DNA from: Bacillus sp. SD075
Lineage (GTDB): Bacteria; Bacillota; Bacilli; Bacillales; DSM-1321
Direction: 5' to 3'
DNA length: 64,000 nucleotides
Assembly: GCF_017355165.1 (NCBI RefSeq)
Contig: NZ_JADILK010000001.1
Location: forward strand, 1 to 64,000
The notes below the pieces were generated by a model. It saw nothing but the letters and a program-made list of their open reading frames with translations, searched no databases and had not been told where the DNA came from. Made by a program: the position numbers and the translations under genes. Below are positions 56,379 through 64,000 of this stretch, piece by piece; position 1 is the first letter of the stretch; each line of letters begins with the position of its first letter.

Positions 56379-57980
56379 ATGGGAACGTTATGGTTCAATG
56401 GGTCGATTTATACGATGGTTAAAGAAAACGATCAAGTGGAGGCTGTCTTCACTGAAAAGGGGGTAATTGTTGAAACCGGCAGCGTGGTCTATTTGAAAAA
56501 TGAATATGCCGGCAATATTTCCAGGGAAATCGACTTAAAAGGACAAACGATGCTGCCAGGGTTAGTGGATAGTCACCTTCATTTGGTCGGGCATGGTGAA
56601 AGGCTGCTTCGTTTAGACCTCTCTTTGTTGGACAGCAGGGAGTCCATCATAAAATCCTTGCAGGAAAAGTGCTCAAAGACCCCGGCTGGAAAGTGGATTG
56701 TTGCCGAAGGGTGGAATGAAAACGAATGGCCGAGTCCTGAATTGATATTACGGGATGAGCTTGACGCGATATCGACAGAACATCCCATCGTATTGAAAAG
56801 GATCTGCCGTCATGCCTTGGTGGTCAATTCCCGTGCCCTTTTGGAAGCGGATATTAAAGAAGATATTAAAGAACCTTCAGGCGGGGTGATCTGCCGTTAT
56901 CCTGCCGGACGTTTAAATGGTTTATTTAAAGAAAGTCAGGCGCAGAGCCTTATTTTAGACAGTCTTCCTGGCATCGATCAAGAGTATATCGAAAACGCGC
57001 TCACAGAGGCCATAGAAGACGCATATAAGCTAGGTTTGACTGGCGGTCATACTGAGGACCTCAATTATTACAATGGCTTCATGCCGACATATCAGGCATT
57101 TAAATCTGTGATCGAGGACCGGGAAATGGCCTTCCGCGCCAATTTACTCGTCCATCACGAAGCGTTTGAAGAAATGCTAGCAGCAGGAGGCGGCTATCAG
57201 AAAGGTACGCGATATATCAAATTCGACAGCATGAAGATATTTACTGACGGTTCCTTAGGCGGACGCACAGCCCTTTTGAGCGAGCCTTATGTAGATCAAA
57301 AGAATACGAATGGAGTCGCGATATTCACTGAAAACGAGCTTCGGGAATGGGTGAAAAAAGCAAGGGATGCCGGAATGCCGATTGCTGTCCATGCGATTGG
57401 CGATCTCGCTTTTGAATACGTCTTGAATGCAATTGAAACCCTCCCCCCGAAAGAGGGACAGAGGGACCGGCTCATCCATGCGCAGATTGTCCGGCCGGAG
57501 CTGTTGGGGCGGGCGGCAAAGTTGCCGGTTATCTTTGATATCCAACCGGGTTTCGTCCCTTCTGATTTCCCATGGGTGGAAGAAAAGGTTCCGGCCAATC
57601 TATTGGCATCCTCCTATGCCTGGAAAACCTATTTGAATTTGGGCATCATTTGTGCGGGTGGGTCTGATGCCCCCATTGAGCCATTGAATCCAATTTTGGG
57701 CATTCATGCAGCTGTCACAAGGACAAAAATCAACAGTGAGGACAGTACGGTTTACGGTTTTGGTGAAAGGCTTTCCGTTTACGAGGCGTTCACACTGTAT
57801 ACAAAAGGGAGTGCTGCAGCAATCGGCCAGGAAAAACGCCGCGGTATGATCTTTAAAGGGTACGATGCCGATTTTAGCGTGTTTAATCTGGATGTCTTTG
57901 CTGCTGCGCCGGATGATCTCCTAAAAGCCGAGGCTGTCATGACGGTGATCGATGACAAAATCATGTATGATAAAAAATAA
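56379..57980 (+). CDS. ytcJ: YtcJ-like amidohydrolase
   Basis: The 533-residue protein is an amidohydrolase-superfamily member of the YtcJ/NfdA type: metal ligands in PGLVDSHLHLVGHG, HAIGDLAF, and GGSDAPIEPLNP near the C-terminus. The substrate is unknown (formamide-like or other amides in relatives). AAGGAG lies 12 bases before the ATG, which is long but there is no in-frame alternative close by. rarD begins 62 bases downstream, so they may share a transcript. Confidence 0.85.
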   Translation: MGTLWFNGSIYTMVKENDQVEAVFTEKGVIVETGSVVYLKNEYAGNISREIDLKGQTMLPGLVDSHLHLVGHGERLLRLDLSLLDSRESIIKSLQEKCSKTPAGKWIVAEGWNENEWPSPELILRDELDAISTEHPIVLKRICRHALVVNSRALLEADIKEDIKEPSGGVICRYPAGRLNGLFKESQAQSLILDSLPGIDQEYIENALTEAIEDAYKLGLTGGHTEDLNYYNGFMPTYQAFKSVIEDREMAFRANLLVHHEAFEEMLAAGGGYQKGTRYIKFDSMKIFTDGSLGGRTALLSEPYVDQKNTNGVAIFTENELREWVKKARDAGMPIAVHAIGDLAFEYVLNAIETLPPKEGQRDRLIHAQIVRPELLGRAAKLPVIFDIQPGFVPSDFPWVEEKVPANLLASSYAWKTYLNLGIICAGGSDAPIEPLNPILGIHAAVTRTKINSEDSTVYGFGERLSVYEAFTLYTKGSAAAIGQEKRRGMIFKGYDADFSVFNLDVFAAAPDDLLKAEAVMTVIDDKIMYDKK

Positions 57981-58042
57981 CAGTTGCAAAAAAAGAAATG
58001 GACATACAAAATTGTTAAATGGAATTAGATAAAGGAATGTAA

Positions 58043-58990
58043 ATGGAAAGAAGGCAGGTTATGAAAGTGGATGAACAAAAAGAAGGGGCAATCTATGCAG
58101 CCCTTTCTTACATGATGTGGGGAGTCGTGCCGATTTACTGGAAGTTCCTTCAGGGAGTCGGTGCAACGGAAATTTTGGCCCAAAGGGTATTATGGTCTTT
58201 CGTGTTCATGCTGGTTTTATTGATGTTCATGAAAAAGTGGCAAGCGTTTCTTGATTATGTCAAAAACATAATGGGAAACCCCAAACTCTTTGCGGCATTA
58301 CTTACGGCGTCACTGCTTGTTACAGCTAATTGGGGAGTGTTCATCTGGGCCGTTAACTCAGGACGGATCCTTGACACGAGCCTTGGATATTATATCAATC
58401 CGCTAGTCAGTGTACTATTGGGAGTTATAGTCTTAAAAGAAAAATTGAGCGGGGCCCAAATCATTTCCTTCCTGCTTGCGGGAATCGGAGTCTTGATCCT
58501 CGGCATCCATTTCGGTACGATCCCGTGGATCTCACTTGTTTTGGCCATGACCTTTGGATTATACGGTCTGGCAAAAAAAATGATCAAGGCCGAATCGGCG
58601 ATCGGGCTGACGCTCGAAACGATGATGGTAACGCCTCTGGCTTTGGGTTACCTGATATACTTGATGAACCGATCGGAAATGCAATTCTTTACAGCGGGGA
58701 GCACTAGCTTGCTATTGGTGGGCGGCGGGATTGTCACGGCCTTGCCTCTTTTATATTTTGCAAAAGGGGCGGAGAAGATTCCGTTATCGATGCTTGGCAT
58801 TTTTCAGTATATCGCTCCGACCTTATCTTTATTGATCGGGGTATTCGTCTATCATGAAAGTTTTACCAAAGCACATCTTTTAGCCTTTTTGTTCATATGG
58901 TCAGCATTGGCTGTTTATACACTATCCATAACGAAATGGGGCCAGGCAAGTGCCCGCAGGTTCAAAGGTAAAGGGAATATTGGTGCGTGA
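58043..58990 (+). CDS. rarD: RarD-type EamA/DMT transporter
   Basis: The 315-residue membrane protein has ten hydrophobic helices with EamA repeats and the RarD pattern (GAIYAALSYMMWGVVPIYWK ... ILAQRVLWSFVF). Members transport small metabolites; the name comes from E. coli, where overproduction affects chloramphenicol. ATG at 58043 and ATG at 58061 both have plausible ribosome sites (AAAGGA at six bases, or AGGCAGG). A bidirectional terminator separates it from the tgl gene. Confidence 0.85.
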   Translation: MERRQVMKVDEQKEGAIYAALSYMMWGVVPIYWKFLQGVGATEILAQRVLWSFVFMLVLLMFMKKWQAFLDYVKNIMGNPKLFAALLTASLLVTANWGVFIWAVNSGRILDTSLGYYINPLVSVLLGVIVLKEKLSGAQIISFLLAGIGVLILGIHFGTIPWISLVLAMTFGLYGLAKKMIKAESAIGLTLETMMVTPLALGYLIYLMNRSEMQFFTAGSTSLLLVGGGIVTALPLLYFAKGAEKIPLSMLGIFQYIAPTLSLLIGVFVYHESFTKAHLLAFLFIWSALAVYTLSITKWGQASARRFKGKGNIGA

Positions 58991-58994
58991 ATAA

Positions 58995-59031
58995 TAAAAA
59001 ATGCTTGGGAGATCTCTCCCAAGCATTTTTT
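58995..59031. terminator. Bidirectional terminator between rarD and tgl
   Basis: A long perfect palindrome ATGCTTGGGAGA/TCTCCCAAGCAT with A-run and T-run flanks. Confidence 0.9.
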
Positions 59032-59080
59032 ATGCAGGTATTTAATAAAACGGTTTTACGGCATAGGGGAAATGCCAGGG

Positions 59081-59908
59081 TCATGAAAGGTAAATCTTCG
59101 GACCTATTTCAGAAACAATACAATTGGAAAGGCTGACAGGACTGTGATCCGGATTAGAACGAGGGATATTTAGTTGGAATTGTCTATAGAAGGAACTATC
59201 CAGGAAAATGATATGGTCTGTCAGGAATGCTGATATGGTGGCGTTGGGCTTTCTATTGCTATTTAATTCATCGATGATTCCCTGTGAACTGGTAATCCCG
59301 ATCCCATGGCCATAAAAGAGGTTTCTCCCTAATAATATGGCATTTTCACCTTGCCATTCCGGGGTTGCCTCGTCGTGATCAGGATTTTTGAAGTAAACGC
59401 AATCACCTGGTGAATAATCCCTTCCTTTATGGACAAGGAGAGCCATATTCCGTGGAGGGCGCCAGTCATATAAAAATAGGTCTGAAAAAAGATAGTCGAA
59501 ATTCCTAGGGCCGATCAAATCCAAAATGGCCTTTAAAAAAGTGACGACTATCGCTGTCCCGCATTCGAAAGCATAAAGCCTTCCATTTATGAAAATGTCA
59601 ACGAGTGCAGCATGAGGGAGAATCCCTGGCTGAAGTGTAAAGGTGCCATCCTTTGAAAGGCGCCAATATTGTATATTGCATTCCGATTCCTCAAGTGTGG
59701 AAAATTCCGCATCACTTTTGTCTAACGCAAAAGCTGCCTCGATGACCCGGTTCCTCAGTTGTATCTCGAAATTAAACTCTCCGAAGTTCCGGTATTCAAA
59801 AACTTTAGAATCTTCCGCCAGCAATTGGAGAATTTCAAGTGATTTAGCAGTAGCTATTCCTGGTTGGATTTGACTGACATCTAACCATTTGTGATTAATC
59901 TTTATCAT
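59081..59908 (-). CDS. tgl: Spore-coat protein-glutamine gamma-glutamyltransferase
   Basis: Tgl cross-links spore coat proteins by epsilon-(gamma-glutamyl)lysine bonds. The 275-residue product has the active-site FECGTA with Cys at 116, the number of the B. subtilis catalytic Cys, and DWRPPRN, WQGENA and YGHGIG for the other catalytic residues. The ATG at 59908 follows AAAGGTGG at eight bases; two earlier starts would put that site inside the gene. It is longer than the usual 245 residues, mainly at the C-terminus. It has no partner gene. Confidence 0.92.
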   Translation of the reverse strand: MIKINHKWLDVSQIQPGIATAKSLEILQLLAEDSKVFEYRNFGEFNFEIQLRNRVIEAAFALDKSDAEFSTLEESECNIQYWRLSKDGTFTLQPGILPHAALVDIFINGRLYAFECGTAIVVTFLKAILDLIGPRNFDYLFSDLFLYDWRPPRNMALLVHKGRDYSPGDCVYFKNPDHDEATPEWQGENAILLGRNLFYGHGIGITSSQGIIDELNSNRKPNATISAFLTDHIIFLDSSFYRQFQLNIPRSNPDHSPVSLSNCIVSEIGPKIYLS

Positions 59909-60188
59909 GATCATATCCACCTTTTACTTATGAAATTAAGGGTTTATAAAACCAATAAACAAAAATGTCTACAGGTAATGCTCATTATATGAATGCCAGC
60001 GAAGAAATGACTATTTGGAACGTGTGTCAGCCACAGTTACAGCCAAGAATGGTTGATTCGGATGAAAAGTGGCAGAATTACTTTGCTTTCAATGATTTTC
60101 GTTCCAAGAGTTGTTTGACTAGAGCAAAGAATCCCTTTCTAATTAGTGGGAAGAAGCAAATTAGTATTCCTTTTTCCCTATGAATTGA
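59909..60188. other. Divergent region between tgl and the TPP riboswitch
   Basis: About 280 bases without a convincing gene. A plus-strand frame of 72 codons (59965-60183) has no ribosome site and no recognisable domain. I see no sigma-K promoter for tgl that I would trust. Confidence 0.5.
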
Positions 60189-60194
60189 TATAAT
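60186..60194 (+). promoter_or_regulatory. Extended -10 promoter of the thiamine operon
   Basis: TGATATAAT (60186-60194) is a perfect extended -10, about 30 bases before the riboswitch. The -35 is weak. Confidence 0.65.
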
Positions 60195-60223
60195 GAGAGA
60201 GAAAAGTTCATATGTGCGAGAAA

Positions 60224-60314
60224 TGTAGGGGGGCCAGTACTGCTGGCTGAGATTGCATCCTTTAGATGCTGACTCTTTGAACCTGATCTGGATGATGCCA
60301 GCGGAGGGAACATA
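60224..60314 (+). ncRNA. TPP riboswitch (THI element)
   Basis: The leader contains the conserved CTGAGATTGC (60246-60256 region) and CCTGATCTGGATGATGCCAG (60282-60301) followed by CGGAGGGAA, the hallmarks of a thiamine pyrophosphate riboswitch. It precedes a terminator and the thiamine-precursor transporter genes. TPP binding should favour the terminator and switch the operon off. Confidence 0.95.
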
Positions 60315-60342
60315 TTATTACTGACTTTCTGTTTTGTATGTT

Positions 60343-60373
60343 AACGTCCGAATTCATCTTCGGGCGTTTTTTG
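60343..60373 (+). terminator. Regulated terminator of the TPP riboswitch
   Basis: AACGTCCGAA (60343-60352) pairs with TTCGGGCGTT (60359-60368), then a T-run. It lies 30 bases after the THI element and 89 bases before the first gene. Confidence 0.9.
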
Positions 60374-60461
60374 CTTTTTTATCCAGTATTTGAATAGACC
60401 CCGGAACCCCCATTATGATTCCGGCATATGGATCTTATATGATGTGTAGGAGGATAATAAC

Positions 60462-61457
60462 TTGAATAAATTCTTACCACTGTTAACTTCGTTGTTCCTT
60501 TTGGCTGGATGTGGTGCAGGCGGAACTAATGAAAAAGAAGAAGCATCTAAAAATGAAGAATTAAAAAAGGTATCGGTCGTGCTCGATTGGACACCGAATA
60601 CAAACCATACAGGATTGTATGTAGCCAAGGAAAAAGGTTATTTTAAAGAACAAGGTCTTGATGTGGAAATTATCATGCCAGGTGAAGCCGGAGCGGATAA
60701 GCTTGTCGCTTCAGGGAAATCTGAATTTGGCGTGAGTTACCAGGAGGGCATTACACAGGCCCGCGTGCAAGGCGTACCGATTGTATCAGTAGCTGCCGTC
60801 ATCCAGCATAATACCTCTGGATTCGCTTCCCCTGAGGCAAAGAACATTAAAACTCCCAAGGATTTCGAAGGGAAAACGTATGGTGGCTGGGGATCACCAG
60901 TTGAAAAGGCCATTATAGATTCACTCATGAAAAAAGAGAATGCGGATGTAAATAAAGTGGACATAGTCAATACAGGAGATACGGATTTTTTCACTTCGGT
61001 TAAAAGGGATATAGATTTTGCCTGGATTTATTATGGCTGGACAGGCATTGAAGCTGAGTTGCGAAATGAAAAGCTTAATATGGTTTACTTAACCGAATAT
61101 TCTGATAAGCTTGATTATTATACGCCTGTTTTGACAACAAATGAAAAGATGATAAAAGAAGATCCCGAGACTGTTAAAGCATTCGTTCATGCAGCATCGA
61201 AAGGGTACCAGTTTGCGATTGAGAATCCTGATGATGCAGCAGACATGTTAATTAAGTCTGCACCCGATCTTGATGCAAAACTAGTGAAGAAAAGCCAGGA
61301 GTGGCTTGCAGCCAAGTATCAGGATGATGCTCCGCGATGGGGTGAACAAAAGCTTGAAATCTGGAAGAATTACAGTGATTGGATGACTGAAAATAAGCTT
61401 CTTGAAGGTGATTTCGATCCTGAAAAGGCATTTACCAATGAGTTTTTACCAAAATAG
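60462..61457 (+). CDS. thiY: Thiamine pyrimidine precursor-binding lipoprotein (ThiY type)
   Basis: The 331-residue substrate-binding protein has a lipoprotein signal with LLAGC (Cys about 17) and the NMT1/THI5 fold start VVLDWTPNTNHTGLYVAK. ThiY of Bacillus halodurans binds N-formyl-4-amino-5-aminomethyl-2-methylpyrimidine. The TTG at 60462 follows AGGAGG. The TPP riboswitch and following permease and ATPase genes support import of a thiamine pyrimidine, the exact ligand is inferred. Confidence 0.88.
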   Translation: MNKFLPLLTSLFLLAGCGAGGTNEKEEASKNEELKKVSVVLDWTPNTNHTGLYVAKEKGYFKEQGLDVEIIMPGEAGADKLVASGKSEFGVSYQEGITQARVQGVPIVSVAAVIQHNTSGFASPEAKNIKTPKDFEGKTYGGWGSPVEKAIIDSLMKKENADVNKVDIVNTGDTDFFTSVKRDIDFAWIYYGWTGIEAELRNEKLNMVYLTEYSDKLDYYTPVLTTNEKMIKEDPETVKAFVHAASKGYQFAIENPDDAADMLIKSAPDLDAKLVKKSQEWLAAKYQDDAPRWGEQKLEIWKNYSDWMTENKLLEGDFDPEKAFTNEFLPK

Positions 61458-61468
61458 GAGGAAATATA

Positions 61469-61753
61469 ATGGCCAATTCATTAATTAGTATACAAATTAT
61501 CCCTAAAGGGGAAAATGTCATCCCAATGGTGGATGAAGCAATCAAGATCATTGAAGAATCAGGTGTCAAGTATGAGGTTCACCCGCTTGAAACGACAATG
61601 GAGGGGGAACTTTCCGAACTTTTTGCCGTGATAGAAAAAATGAATGTAAGAATGATTGAAATTGGTTCACCGAATGTCATTTCCCAAGTGAAAATATTAT
61701 ATCAGCCAAGCGGGATTACGATGGATACGTTAACGGAGAAATATCGGGCATGA
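61469..61753 (+). CDS. MTH1187/YkoF-type thiamine-binding protein
   Basis: The 94-residue protein matches the small thiamine-binding family (MTH1187, DUF77): SLISIQIIPKGE at the start, YEVHPLETTMEGEL in the middle. Members of this fold bind thiamine or its pyrimidine moiety. AGGAGG lies before the ATG. It overlaps the permease gene by four bases (ATGA). It probably helps handling of imported precursor in the cytoplasm. Confidence 0.88.
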   Translation: MANSLISIQIIPKGENVIPMVDEAIKIIEESGVKYEVHPLETTMEGELSELFAVIEKMNVRMIEIGSPNVISQVKILYQPSGITMDTLTEKYRA

Positions 61754-62532
61754 TCGGAAGGGGAATTTGGAAGAAGGGGGCTCCCTTCTTTCTTTTATTA
61801 TTGTTGCTGATAGTATGGGAGTCAGTGACAGTCATATTGAAAGTTGAAGAATGGCTGCTTCCCGCTCCATCGGCCATTTTCATTGAAGGAATTGAGTCGT
61901 CCCGCAATCTTTACGGACACCTTATATCCACAACCGAGCTTGCGTTGTCGGGTTTTTTTATTGGAAGTTGCATCGGCTTATTAATCGCGGCAATCTTACA
62001 CCTGTTCCCAGGTGTGAAGGACGCGGTTTATCCTCTGCTCATACTTTCGCAAAATATACCTATCATAGTTTTGGCACCGCTTTTGGTGATCTGGTTTGGT
62101 TTTGGCATGCTGCCTAAGTTACTTGTGATTTCGCTTGTATGTTTTTTTCCGGTTGCGGTTGCATCATTGGACGGTTTTCGCCAGACGCCATACGAACTTA
62201 AGCATTATTTCAAGATGATGGGAGCGGGTAAAAACCAGTTATTTTGGAAGCTGGAACTTCCACACTCATTCCCGTTCATTTTTTCGGGCCTGAAAATTTC
62301 GGCCACCTATAGTGTAATGGGTGCGGTTATTTCGGAATGGCTTGGAGCAAAATCGGGGATTGGTGTTTATATGACTCTCGCTTCCTCAGCGTTCAGGACA
62401 GATCGGGTGTTTGTTGCCATTTTCATCATTATGGGAATGAGTCTGATCTTTTTTGGAATCATCACCTTCCTGGAGAAATACTTAGTTTCTTGGAAGAGAA
62501 AGGAAGGTGAAAAGGATGAAACTGGAAATTAA
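61750..62532 (+). CDS. thiX: ABC transporter permease, thiamine precursor (ThiX type)
   Basis: The 260-residue permease has about six membrane helices and the BPD-permease EAA loop around DGFRQTPYELKHYFKMMGA. It belongs to the nitrate/taurine/thiamine-precursor permease group. The ATG overlaps the previous gene. It pairs with the following ATPase, overlapped by 17 bases, and with ThiY. The name is by operon context. Confidence 0.87.
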   Translation: MIGRGIWKKGAPFFLLLLLLIVWESVTVILKVEEWLLPAPSAIFIEGIESSRNLYGHLISTTELALSGFFIGSCIGLLIAAILHLFPGVKDAVYPLLILSQNIPIIVLAPLLVIWFGFGMLPKLLVISLVCFFPVAVASLDGFRQTPYELKHYFKMMGAGKNQLFWKLELPHSFPFIFSGLKISATYSVMGAVISEWLGAKSGIGVYMTLASSAFRTDRVFVAIFIIMGMSLIFFGIITFLEKYLVSWKRKEGEKDETGN

Positions 62533-63259
62533 TAACATTTCCTATTCTTTCGATGGTAAACAGAATATATTAGAGAATATGGATTTCCATGTGGATGATG
62601 GGGAATTTGTCACGATCCTTGGGCCATCGGGCAGCGGTAAAAGTACATTGTTCCACTTGATCGGCGGCATATTGAAGCCGGAGCATGGCATCATTTCACT
62701 CGATGGTAAAAAGATAAATGGCTTAAAGGGCCATATCAGCTATATGCCTCAGCAGCCTTCCCTTTTACCTTGGAGAACAGTATTGGAAAATGTTTTGCTT
62801 GGAAGTGAACTTGCCGGGATCAGAAATAAAGAAAAGGCGAAAGCCCTTTTGATGAAGGCTGGACTAGAAGAGTACGAGAAAGCATATCCGCATGAATTAT
62901 CTGGAGGCATGAAGCAAAGGGCCGCATTCATTCGGAGTATCTTAAGTCCACAGGACTTGATGTGCCTGGACGAACCCTTTTCTGCATTAGATGAACTGAC
63001 AAGAGTGCAAATGCAAGAATGGCTGTTGTCGGTTTGGGAAGAAAATCGGAGGTCGGTGCTTTTTGTTACTCATAGCATAGATGAAGCGGTTTTCCTATCA
63101 GATAGAATTTATGTATTATCAGCAAAGCCGGCTGCTGTCATCAAAGAAGTGAAAGTTCCGTTTCCAAGGCCAAGAGGAGAAGAACAGCTACTTAGTGATG
63201 AATTTTTTCATATGAAGAGAGAATTATATGCAGCACTAAAGCCAACTTTTTCTACTTAA
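62516..63259 (+). CDS. thiZ: ABC transporter ATPase, thiamine precursor (ThiZ type)
   Basis: The 247-residue ABC ATPase has Walker A LGPSGSGKST near residues 36-45, the signature LSGGMKQRAAF, Walker B LMCLDEPFSALDEL and the switch His in VTHSID. It energises import of the pyrimidine precursor. ATG at 62516 follows AGGAAGGTG. It lies inside the end of thiX and is followed after 15 bases by a TatD-like gene. Confidence 0.9.
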   Translation: MKLEINNISYSFDGKQNILENMDFHVDDGEFVTILGPSGSGKSTLFHLIGGILKPEHGIISLDGKKINGLKGHISYMPQQPSLLPWRTVLENVLLGSELAGIRNKEKAKALLMKAGLEEYEKAYPHELSGGMKQRAAFIRSILSPQDLMCLDEPFSALDELTRVQMQEWLLSVWEENRRSVLFVTHSIDEAVFLSDRIYVLSAKPAAVIKEVKVPFPRPRGEEQLLSDEFFHMKRELYAALKPTFST

Positions 63260-63274
63260 GGGAGGTGATTAAAC

Positions 63275-64000
63275 TTGAGAATCATCGACAGTCATATCCA
63301 TTTGGATCGGTATGATGTTGTTAAGCGGAAGCAGATTCTGACAGACATGGAAAAGGTTCATATAGAATCCTTGCTGACTGTTTCCATGAATTTGGCTTCT
63401 TCGATTAACAATTATCAGCTTTCACTCAAAGATTCACGAATTAAGCCAGCCTTTGGCTTTCATCCAGAGCAGACCCTCCCGCATGATGAAGAAGTGAACG
63501 AATTATTGAACTGGATGCGGGAACATCGTCAAGATATGGTTGCCATTGGTGAAGTTGGGCTGCCCTATTACTTAAGGCAGGAAAATCCCGATGATATAGA
63601 TAACTCAGCGTATATAGTGATACTGGAGAGATTCCTGGCCTTAGCTAAAGAGATTGAAAAGCCGGTTATCCTTCATGCCGTCCATGACGATGCACCTATC
63701 GTTTGCGACCTTTTGGATAAACATCAAATCAAAAAGGCACACTTTCATTGGTTTAAGGGCGATATCCGGACAGTCGAAAGAATGGCTGAAAAGGGCTACA
63801 GCATTTCGATTACACCCGATGTTTGTTATGAAAGGGAAATACAGGAATTAGTTTCGGCATACCCGCTTAAGCTGATGATGATTGAAACGGATGGCCCGTG
63901 GCCGTTTGAAGGGGTTTTCAATGGGAAATGGACCCATCCCGGCATGATGCATGACAGTGTGCGTCAAATTGCTTCAATTAAAGGATTGCCGATTGAGGAT
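63275..64000 (+). CDS. TatD-family metal-dependent hydrolase (3' end outside window)
   Basis: The frame from TTG 63275 stays open to the window edge for 242 codons. It shows TatD features: IDSHIHLDRYD at the start, AFGFHPEQ, IGEVGLPYY, ILHAVHDDAP and MIETDGPWPF, covering the usual metal ligands. GGGAGGTGATT stands upstream. TatD proteins are DNases or hydrolases in the amidohydrolase superfamily. Being only 15 bases after thiZ, it belongs to the TPP-controlled operon, so its role may be in thiamine precursor chemistry rather than DNA repair (inference). Confidence 0.85.
   Translation, partial: MRIIDSHIHLDRYDVVKRKQILTDMEKVHIESLLTVSMNLASSINNYQLSLKDSRIKPAFGFHPEQTLPHDEEVNELLNWMREHRQDMVAIGEVGLPYYLRQENPDDIDNSAYIVILERFLALAKEIEKPVILHAVHDDAPIVCDLLDKHQIKKAHFHWFKGDIRTVERMAEKGYSISITPDVCYEREIQELVSAYPLKLMMIETDGPWPFEGVFNGKWTHPGMMHDSVRQIASIKGLPIED

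Noticed and set aside
59965..60183. 72-codon frame upstream of the TPP riboswitch
   Set aside because: No ribosome site, no recognisable domain, and it runs into the riboswitch promoter.

Overview
The window looks like a chromosomal segment of an aerobic, endospore-forming Bacillaceae, probably close to Bacillus or Peribacillus. The evidence is gene content and order: an alpha/beta-type small acid-soluble spore protein with a sigma-G-like promoter, a spore-coat transglutaminase, RefZ, SftA, EzrA, a T-box tyrosyl-tRNA synthetase gene, and a block that matches, as I remember it, the yt* region of Bacillus subtilis (ytlPQR, ytmP, ytzH, trmB, ytnP, ytoP, ytpPQ, sftA, murC, ytxGHJ, aroA, ccpA, acuCBA/acsA, tyrS, rpsD, ytsP, refZ, hisJ, ezrA, nifZ, thiI, ssp, ytcI, ytcJ). 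The assignment to a genus is inference. I saw no rRNA, tRNA, CRISPR array, prophage, transposase or intact insertion sequence.

Layout. At 0.4-2.7 kb there is a uroporphyrinogen-III synthase-like gene and a SumT-HemD fusion (siroheme). At 3-10 kb lie small membrane proteins, a secreted lytic transglycosylase with four Ig-like repeats, signal peptidase I, DedA, an SDR dehydrogenase and a MATE exporter. At 10-14 kb are pepV-dat and an Nramp manganese transporter with a strong promoter and a palindromic leader. At 14-25.5 kb is the ytl/ytm/ytn/yto/ytp block of RNA processing, lipid kinase, tRNA methylation, lactonase, peptidase and thioredoxin-like genes. At 25.6-26.5 kb there is a scar: a degraded M20 amidohydrolase and a long perfect inverted repeat. 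At 26.5-36.9 kb come sftA, murC, an M29 aminopeptidase, ytxGHJ, aroA and ccpA. At 37-41.6 kb the acuABC operon faces acsA, with a cre site in the first acsA codons. At 41.7-47.1 kb are a class A penicillin-binding protein, the T-box and tyrS, and rpsD with a long leader. At 47.7-56.2 kb are ytsP, refZ, hisJ, ezrA, nifZ-thiI, the ssp gene and ytcI. At 56.4-59.9 kb are ytcJ, rarD and tgl. At 60.2-64 kb a TPP riboswitch controls a thiamine-precursor ABC transporter operon ending in a TatD-family hydrolase cut by the window edge.

How the genes work together. CcpA, AcsA and AcuABC form a carbon-control module: CcpA probably represses acsA through the intragenic cre, while AcuA acetylates and AcuC deacetylates the AcsA lysine (K549 here). 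NifZ and ThiI supply sulfur for tRNA 4-thiouridine and overlap by 4 bases. The TPP-controlled operon would import a thiamine pyrimidine precursor. YtxGHJ links stress proteins with a bacillithiol-system thioredoxin-like protein. RefZ, SftA, EzrA, SspA-type SASP and Tgl belong to division and sporulation.

Most of the window is conserved core genome. The best candidates for something new are the TatD hydrolase in the TPP operon, the paired HemD arrangement with a structured leader, the M20 scar, and several leader structures. I found no clear, wholly new multi-gene system.
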